The notes beneath the pieces were generated by a model. It was not told the DNA's origin. It ran no database searches and worked only from the letters and a program-made list of their open reading frames with translations. A stretch of DNA of 64,000 nt. Source: Polytrichum commune. Lineage: Eukaryota > Streptophyta > Polytrichopsida > Polytrichales > Polytrichaceae. The stretch spans positions 28,739,666 through 28,803,665 of the forward strand of contig OX485807.1 of NCBI GenBank assembly GCA_950295325.1, in the 5' to 3' direction. Both the position numbers and the translations under genes were made by a program. Positions 56,370-64,000 of this stretch are shown here, piece after piece; the first letter of the stretch is position 1; each line of letters begins with the position of its first letter.

Positions 56370-57240
56370 GCTAGCTTAAAGTTATCACAAAGAATCTCAC
56401 ACTGGCATAATTTCATCTCTTTCACAACAAATTTATTTCACAACAAATTTAAGAAGGACACGTTGTAAAAAAGGTTGTCAATTCAACCTCTTAAGGACTG
56501 CTTCCTAGAACTTGGCACCTCTATGACTTGTTAGTTCAAGGAGTGTGTGAGACAATCCTCTTGCTAGAATTGTAGTAGACCTATCATTATTCAAGCTATC
56601 TACACGAGAATTTACTTTTTTTTAACTGCTAGACATAGTCTTTCTCTTTGCTTAGCACAACATTTTCTTACCTTTTTTTTTGGTCTTAATCCTTCTTGCT
56701 AAATCTTATTCTTGATTTGTCTGAGTGTGTTGGCCTACAATTTTTGTACTGCGTGAGGACGCCATGGTGTGAACTCAACACAATTTTATTGGACCCTCAA
56801 GCCACATTGTCTCATTTAAGGCAACAACTCTACTCAAAATTTGTTAATTAAAGTGATACGCTAAGGATACATGAAAACTCCAATTTGAAAACATGAAAAT
56901 CATAAGAAATGATGAAATTACAATGCCATAGAGTCATTGTCAGCCACAAACCCCCACCCTTGTGCGTTGTAGTCCGAGTGAAGGCTCGTAGCTCACATGT
57001 CCTAAATCACTACCTCCCCCCTTTCCATTCCACATAATGCACCAGTGATTGGAAATTATGCAAGCCACACTTTGATAATATATTGTCGTAGTACATTAGC
57101 ATTTACAAATGCATGGAATCCTTAACTAACCAATTAAATCTCCCTCCTACCAAGGTCATTAGGTTGTGCATACCGAGTCCGTAAAAATGACCCTCGGCCT
57201 CAACCATAACTAGCCTACCACCTTACGGCTACCAGCTGCA
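56370..57240. other. Intergenic DNA, nothing recognised
   Basis: AT-rich with T-runs near 56615 and 56675. No convincing frame was found. Confidence 0.5.
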
Positions 57241-57249
57241 CTACTTGTC

Positions 57250-58165
57250 ATTACTTCCTAATTGCTGCCCCAAAGGGAAGGGCCTCGTCCTTGTTTAACT
57301 CCTCCTTACCCCTCTAGCTCCCAGTCGTGTCTTAACCGCCACCTCCCCTGGCTGCTCAACCCTCAAGCTTCCCCTTTTTCTCAGCTGGGACTCCTTGAAC
57401 GTCAGAGCACCCCCTGTTCAGTGAATCCATATGTGCACGGGTCCCTGGTATAGCCCGATAGCACCATCCGTCCACCACATACCCTGATTCCCGAGTCCCA
57501 AACTGCACCCCCGAATTGCCCACTCGGGACCTGGTTTGATCAGCGATTATCGGTGGCAGTCCAAACTCCCTCCAGCACCGGCAGCTGGATTTTCTCCAGC
57601 GCCCCCAGAGTGTTGCTGATGCTTCGGCACTCCCTCACCGCAATTCCTCCTTCTACGTGACATCCACCCTTGTTCCTCCTCCCCGCACGCCCATTACTGA
57701 CCTTGATATGTTTTTCTGGGACTATATTGCGGATGAGGGATTCATGAGCCCCGAGCGCAGATAATCCCTGCTGCTGGTTTCACCTTACCTCCCCTTCGCC
57801 TGTCGATTCCCAGCATTCCTCACAAAACCCCTTGCTCACCCCTTCGGCCACCTGAAGTCGCCATCGGAAGGCTCTCAATCCCCGCTCCCTCAATCTCTGC
57901 AGCGTTTTTCAATGAAGTTGTTTAACCGAATGCCATCCTGCTCCCCGCCTCTCGGCCTCACCCCTGAAGTCCTCCACATTCGCCCTAATCTGCCACCCAT
58001 TCCCCAAGCCGCTCCTTCACAGCGTCTGCCGCCATCCCCCTCGGCACACCATCCATGTCCAGATTACACACCGAACAGAGAGAGAGAACCAGCAGGGGGT
58101 CCGATCCCTCCTAACCTTGGATTCAAGGTTATCCACTTTTGGTGGGGAACCCCCCCCCCTTAATC
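57250..58165 (+). pseudogene. GC-rich, proline-rich coding-like island of unknown origin
   Basis: About 900 bp of C-rich sequence stands out sharply from flanks that are mostly A+T. Frames are proline/serine-rich. One reads GGSPNSLQHRQLDFLQRPQ (from about 57550) and runs on to ITDLDMFFWDYIADEGF before a stop at 57762-57764. Another opens at 57912 (83 aa) and ends in a C-run. This could be a retroelement ORF1/gag or a retro-inserted host exon, or simply skewed DNA. No conserved domain was recognised. Confidence 0.35.
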
Positions 58166-59555
58166 AAACAACAAGGAGCCCATTTATAACAATAAGATAC
58201 GGCCCTAGTGGGTCGGTTCTAACCTTCCCCGGCCTTCAACTAATTCCCAAATCCGTACTTCATGCTTCAAGCTCTACTTAACTCCTAAACTAACTCCCTA
58301 ACCCAATTCAAATCTTAATTGCAAAACATCACTCTTTTTCTCTTTTGAACATTAAATATAAGCACCAAGCTTAAAGTTTTACTAAACTATGAGGTTACAA
58401 ACGAATATGGGCACCATTTTGGGCTCATAGTCATGAAATAACCTTGAACAAACAAGATGGAAAAGATGAGTGGAAGAGAAATGCCAAGATGTGGCATATC
58501 GGGACAAATGTAATGGACCAATAATGTAGGTGTTCTTGATGCTACGATATAGATTGACAATTTCCTCAATGGTGAAGATGTGTTTGAATGAACGGTGAAG
58601 ATTAACTCGTACAAGTTCATCGGAGATTGGGTCAACTCTATCATGACCATGATTTGCTCATGTAAGGAATTGTCATGTCCATCTTGGGCTTGAGTTTCTC
58701 TTGTACAAGGGCATCTCCAAAACTTAGCAAATGATTTTAGATGTTTAAGGCAAATGTGCAAGTAGCCCTTCTTCTATGTTGTAATAACAACTATCCAAAA
58801 CCTAAATCTAGCCAAATTGGGAATTTTTCTTCATGAGCCGCAAAAAAATGATTTTTCTTTTACATTCCCAAGGTCATACCAGATGGGATCTTTATAGTTG
58901 TACATATTTGACTTGTGCAACAAACAAAAAGGTGTTTAATATATGTTGTGATATAGTGTAATTTGCACTTGTTTTGGTATTCATTAGAGTCTTGAGCTTA
59001 TACATCCTCTAGTGTTACAAAGGTCTTGAGTTAGTTTCAAGGAACCTTCCTGACACCTAACAAAACTCATAACTTATAATGCTTGATTGCAATACAAACA
59101 ATCAACTGAGTGGTTTCTAATGATCAACCTCAAACTATGTAATGCTCCATTTTCAATCCATGGTGGTCAAGACAAATGTTGACAGTCATGTATCTTTTGG
59201 AAGTTACATTCCTTTCCAAAAATGTCAAGCTTAAATGGACCTTGGATGTGACAAAACAAGATTGTATAATTTGAACAAGTATGTGTTAACATTGCCCACA
59301 AGGCCCATATATAAAATAAAGTTGCGCACATAGATGATCATGTCCTATTTTACCAAGTCATTAAATTACATGTGGTTCATTAATTTTGGGGTTGTGTAGT
59401 TGTGTAGGGTAAAAACCAAGTAATATAGTTGTTGGTGGAGGTTGAAAAGTAAACACATGTGCATAAGCTAGGTAAATGAAGGACCACAACTGCAGGAAGT
59501 CAAACTGAGGATACATCGTCATATAACTTTATTGGTGTCATGGAAACACCCTTTT
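58166..59555. other. Intergenic DNA
   Basis: A minus-strand frame of 124 codons (58387-58761) has no recognisable motif. Otherwise AT-rich. Confidence 0.45.
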
Positions 59556-59559
59556 ACTA

Positions 59560-60081
59560 CTACACAATTTATGGTATTTAGTGTCACATGCATAATAGTG
59601 CCGCTTCTCCTATTTTGAGGCATATGCTAGGTTATACTAATGATCAACAACTTCACCATTAGTGTCACTTCATAACACTTGGCGTTTAAGTGTGCTTATT
59701 AATATCTTGTGTTCAATAATGTAATGAGGTTTATGCCTATGTTACACAATGGTTTACAAGTTGACTAAAGTGTACACATATGACATGTGGCGTTATTATG
59801 CTCACGAATTTATTCCTCTTACCTATTAAAATGTAAACACTTGACATTTGCCATTAGTATGCTCAATGATATCTTCTCGTTGCAAAACTATCATCTCGAG
59901 TATCCTAATGTGCTACACTAAATATCATGAAGTGAATATCTTACATTTCAAGAAGCTACTTATTTTTTATGAATAGTATTATGTCGACAATTAGCGGGTG
60001 TGATGCCTTGATACCTTTAGGCATCTAGTTCAAACCGTTTGCCAATAGTGTGCGTGACACTAAATACCTTAAATGGTGTAG
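59560..60081 (+). mobile_element. MITE, intact copy with 28-bp TIRs and TA flanks
   Basis: 59560-59587 (CTACACAATTTATGGTATTT...) and the reverse complement of 60054-60081 (CTACACCATTTAAGGTATTT...) match at 26 of 28 positions. TA lies on both sides (59558-59559, 60082-60083). It is 522 bp and non-coding. Near-identical TIR cores occur in the split copy at 41850 and in the shorter element at 7219. TA target duplication and TIR-only structure fit a Tc1/mariner-type MITE; the exact superfamily is inferred. Confidence 0.82.
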
Positions 60082-60411
60082 TAATGATATAAAGGAGGTG
60101 GAGAGATTAAATTAATCAAATACACGTGGCCGCCATGTAAGTTGAAGTTGAATATGTTAGACACTACTTAAAGATTGGTTTTTTTTTCTATGCATCATTT
60201 CGACCTCTTGAGTGACATCTGCAAATAGGTAAACTCTTAGTCAAAAGAAGATGTTTTCTTGATAGATTCACACTAGCATAACACTGCACTAAACATATGA
60301 TAAATTTGCGGCATTGACATTGGTGTGCCATGTTGATTAGAGTGGTCTTTTTTCGTGACTTTTCATGTGATGTCAAGTGTAATGGGACACTCTCTCTAGT
60401 TGCCACCCAGT

Positions 60412-61010
60412 GATTGCAAGATGATTGATGTGGGTCAATGATGAAAAGTGTTGGTCACACTAAATAAGATGTTTATTGTACACAATTGATTAGCCCACTC
60501 GTGTGGGTTGCATCTCCTTTACAATCACAATTTTTTTCCTTTCATTCTCAAAGTTGATTATGAAAGTGAGTAACTGGGAGCACCAATCATGACCATCCAA
60601 TTGTCCTAGTTTTGCTTGGCATATGATAGTGGGAGAAAAACTCAACACATACGTTGTGTAATGATGTAATTAGGGGTTTCCTATCTCTTAAAAAAGAACA
60701 AACCCCAAGGTGCAATCTCTCAAGGAAGGCTTGACTAGTGTGTCTTACAAGTGTTTAAGATAATTAAGGGATGTGGCCCTTACGTGGTCACTTGTCTTAA
60801 ATTGGATGCCTATTTTTTTTTATGTACGTGGCAATCGTTGTAGTTAAAAACAAATGCTAAAAGAACATATGTTATGATAAGAATTGACCAGATAGATGAT
60901 AATTATTGGAGGACCTATGTGATCATTAAAAAAGAAAAAGGAACTTCACTTCAACCTCTTATGACTTTTGCACCATGACTCCAATTATGAGACTTGAAAT
61001 GACAATTGTT
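60412..61010 (-). repeat. Dispersed repeat family R1, inverted copy
   Basis: The reverse complement is collinear with 46000-46800. Shared landmarks include GATGATGAAAAGTGTGGGTCACAC, GGATTAGCCCAC, TATGAAAGTGAG-AACTGGGAGCA and GGACCTATGTGAT. It lacks the 46340-46520 segment. Confidence 0.75.
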
Positions 61011-61019
61011 GCGATTTGC

Positions 61020-61855
61020 AAACAAGTAACTAGATGAGACAATTTAGAATATGATCCAACCCCCGAACAATTGGGTTTGAGAGCAATATGAGAGAATATT
61101 TTTTGTAATATTCATTTTCAAATTTGAGCAATAATAGGTAAAAAATATTTAATTGTTTCACCATAAACTAAAAGTAGCCTCCATTGTAGCAATTAGTATT
61201 TGAGAAGAAATTAATAATAAGTTTCTAAAAAATTATGAGCCTTGCCCTTTTTAACTTTTAGCATTTTGGCATGCCAAGAGACGCCAAAATGAGTTTGATA
61301 CCCAATGAACTAATATGGAAGGTTCTTCGTTCAAACCTCCACATTGACTCCAAGCATGCACCCACAACTTACCGAACATGGAAAGTTATGCATGCGAAAC
61401 AACCAACTCCCTACTAAAACTCCGGTTGAGTTAAAGGATAACTCTATTGGCCCCACACCAAATGTATATACAATGCACATTTGACAAGTGTGACAAGCAT
61501 TTGAGAATGCAAAAAGCAACCTTGCACACATCACTCAAATTTAGGTGTCCAATCAAAATAAATAACCAAATTAGGCATGTCTCATGTTCTTCCCCATTTA
61601 ATAGGACACGTTTGGTCGTGCAAGAAAATGTCGTATTATTCAAGTTTCATAATTTGCATAATATGATATTTTGGCCTCAAATGTTGTACTATTGAGGTTC
61701 TCAAAGAAAATGACTTATTTCAATGTAAACTATCATTTTGTATATACAATGAAGATACACAAGTAAGAAATGAACATTTTTATTAGAGAAATATGCTTAC
61801 AATGTCACAAACCCCCCAAAAAAATCCCATGATGATGTCTTCATCATATCATACA
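61020..61855. other. Intergenic DNA, nothing recognised
   Basis: Overlapping short frames on both strands at 61331-61695 are mutually exclusive shadows with no motif. Confidence 0.45.
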
Positions 61856-61860
61856 CTACA

Positions 61861-62016
61861 AAAGTAAGAATCTATTGTCTTCCAATGGTGTTTGTTGATC
61901 TTGGATTATGACATGTTGTAGATGTGGTGAACATGCAATCTTTTATGGATAAATTGAACAACGTGTCATATTCCAACATCAACAAACATCATTGGAAGAC
62001 AATAGATTCTTACTTT
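61861..62016. repeat. Inverted repeat, 39-bp arms with one mismatch
   Basis: 61861-61899 and 61978-62016 are reverse complements except for one base (arm starts AAAGTAAGAATCTATTGTCT). The loop is 78 bases. It lies just beyond the C-terminal side of the DDE pseudogene, so it may be a foldback insertion or part of that element's end. Confidence 0.9.
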
Positions 62017-62259
62017 CAAGATCTTCACATCCAAGATTCAAATAGGAAATGAGACTTGCCAATTCATTTGTTGCTTCGTTCATTCTCGATTTCTCATGTT
62101 TATGATCCATAGTAATATTGACACTCTAGTCTACAAGTAAAATCTTTCACATCCTCTAGTTTTTTTGTATGATTTAGGGATTCATCTCTCTCCACACATG
62201 AGAGCACCACATCATAATAACTCTCCTTGCATTAGGCATTATATTCCTCAAGTCATGAT

Positions 62260-63440
62260 GAGTAGTAGAAGAATCAAACGAAGAAAGGATCCATTTCAAA
62301 AGCTTCTTCTTAAAGTGAACTTTGAATGGAGCATTATTCCATGATCCAAGGGTTGTACCACACTTGTAACATTAGGTGGTAAGAAAGCAATAATAATGTC
62401 GGTCAACTGCAAGGTTGAAAACCAAATGATTCACCCTACCAACATACTCAAGGGAATGAGTAACAAATTTATCCATAAATAAAAGTACCTTCCACTTTTG
62501 AGATATGAAATGTACATTGAGGATCATCATCCAACTTTCAAATACATTTGATGTCATCCATGTCATTTGGTTTGCAAACTAGCACACATAATTTGTTGGC
62601 AACCACCTTCCAAAGCATCTTGGGCGTAGAGATTTGTAAATAATAAAAGGTTCGAACTTGTCAGTGCCTATTGGATTTACATCAAGATCAAGAGTGAGAT
62701 GGTCATTTTGATTTTTTCGCCCATGAACTTTTCCTTGCACTAGTGTCTAGATTGGTTGGGCATGATAGATAAACCAATGTCATCCACATTGTAAACATCT
62801 TCTGGTGCCATAACCAATGTGGAGGAGGTTAGTGCTTATGTAATCGCGTGCAAGATGTTTTGAGTGGAGATGTGTTCGTCAACACTGTATATGTTGAAAA
62901 TACAATTGAAATGAAAAACATATGTCACTAAAGACTATTGCCAACTCCGGAGCCAAGAAATTGAAGATGGGCATGGGCAAACCTAAGAATATAATTTGGT
63001 GTGGACTGAAATTTCCAATCTAAAAAGATGTGAGATTTAGGTGTGAGGACACATTTCGAATCAAGAAGAGAAATCAACAACTTCAAAATTCCAATTTACA
63101 AATCCAACAATCCCGAAACCCCTCAACCTTCATCCAAACCCAAAGAATAAAAAATGTAATGTATGTTTTGGAACCAAAGTTTAAAACAATTAACTTGAGT
63201 TAACTTACGTTAACCCATTGACGAATTCACCATATACTCCCCGATCCCAAAGCAAATCATAGGGTACGTCCCACCGGCTAGGGTGAACCAACACCTACAC
63301 TCGTACCTTCGGGGGATGAAGGCCTCGCGGATGACACTGAAAACGTCATCCTTCTTTATGGGAAAGCCCCCGACATTTTTTCTGCACCCGACCGAAAACT
63401 GCTGCTCGCCCGCCCGATTTCGAAAAAACTAGTGTACTTG
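62260..63440 (-). pseudogene. pogo/Tigger-type DDE transposase pseudogene
   Basis: Minus-strand pieces in order. QQFSVGCRKNVGG, then FPIKKDDVFSVIREAFIPR (63390-63290), resembles the segment of CENP-B/Tigger proteins between the HTH domains. EDVYNVDDIGL (about 62795) matches the first catalytic block, usually Y-N-x-DETG. TWMTSNVFESWM is followed by KVLLFMDKFVTHSLEYVGRV (second D codon at 62471-62473). NVTSVVQPLDHGIM (third block, D codon at 62344-62346) comes last. About 42 residues between the second and third D, including THSLE-VGR, fits plant Tigger-like proteins. Many stops and frameshifts break it. ETG has become DIG and the usual DN is DK, so it is inactive even locally. Confidence 0.75.
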
Positions 63441-63449
63441 CATTTTTGA

Positions 63450-64000
63450 AGGCTACTCGTCCACAAATCCCATATTGAGTGCACTTCATTTTAAGGTCTC
63501 CAATCCAATATATATGTTCACTTCCATTGAGTAAATAAGCAATTGACTAGATTTCATTTTCAAAGTGAAACTGTCAATAAAGCATGCAATTAACTTGGAA
63601 GTCAAAAACATTACAAAATCCTCATTAATACTGAGGTTATAATTTTTGTCACTTACAATTGAAAGGGACCTTGTCATTCTAAAATGAAACTAAAATTCAT
63701 GATTTATTTATTTAATTTAGTTGATTTTTAATATTTTTAATATAATATAGTTAATACCTTCTACTATCACAAAGTTTCCATATGCATTTAAACTAGTTAA
63801 GTAAGATTGAATGCAACTAAGTCTAATATATTTTGATTAATCCTAATTAAACCCAATTAAATCAGAAAATATGATTACCAAATTAATTATGCCTAATTAA
63901 TCATAAATTATATTTACTGGAGTTAATTCCATTTAAATCATGACTAATTCCAGTAAGTACATTTTAGAATTAATTAGGGTTAATTAATTTGGTACGCATA
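63450..64000. other. Very AT-rich DNA at the window edge
   Basis: 63700-64000 is dominated by TTAATTA/CCTAATTAA-type strings. No gene was recognised. Confidence 0.55.

Overview
The window reads as nuclear DNA of a land plant. It holds three intron-containing housekeeping-type genes, GT-AG introns mostly of 100-900 bases, plant-style telo-boxes, and long AT-rich intergenic DNA full of decayed DNA transposons. Compact genes with wide repeat-rich spacers suggest a bryophyte, perhaps a liverwort, but no species marker was seen and this placement is tentative.

Layout. 1-10250: gene-free; a MULE SWIM-finger relic, a 1.14-kb PIF/Harbinger-like element with a TTA target duplication, a TA-flanked MITE, CT microsatellites and a possible tRNA-derived SINE. 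10250-18530: exportin-T (XPOT/PAUSED), 13 coding exons, 999 aa, with a long leader. 21780-24510: MFAP1, a spliceosome component, two coding exons, 436 aa. 27996-36339 (minus): a very large coiled-coil protein of 2722 aa in two coding exons. It has five tandem repeats of about 71 aa and about 25 copies of a spaced ELxxWKxKA motif. 36340-64000: accessory DNA with nested and decayed mobile elements. These include receptor-kinase-like relics, a MITE split by an insertion with an 8-bp target duplication, two nearly identical direct repeats (one holding four 96-bp tandem units), a hAT transposase pseudogene, a reverse-transcriptase pseudogene with motifs A, B and C, a pogo/Emigrant-like element with TIRs and a transposase C-terminus, and a second pogo/Tigger-type DDE pseudogene.

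The three intact genes act in tRNA export, pre-mRNA splicing and, presumably, scaffolding; nothing shows that they work together. The strongest candidates for something undescribed are the WK-repeat coiled-coil protein and the reverse-transcriptase relic. Several repeat families occur two to four times in the window, so insertions can be dated relative to each other and empty sites read directly. All coordinates and splice joins were read by eye from the sequence.
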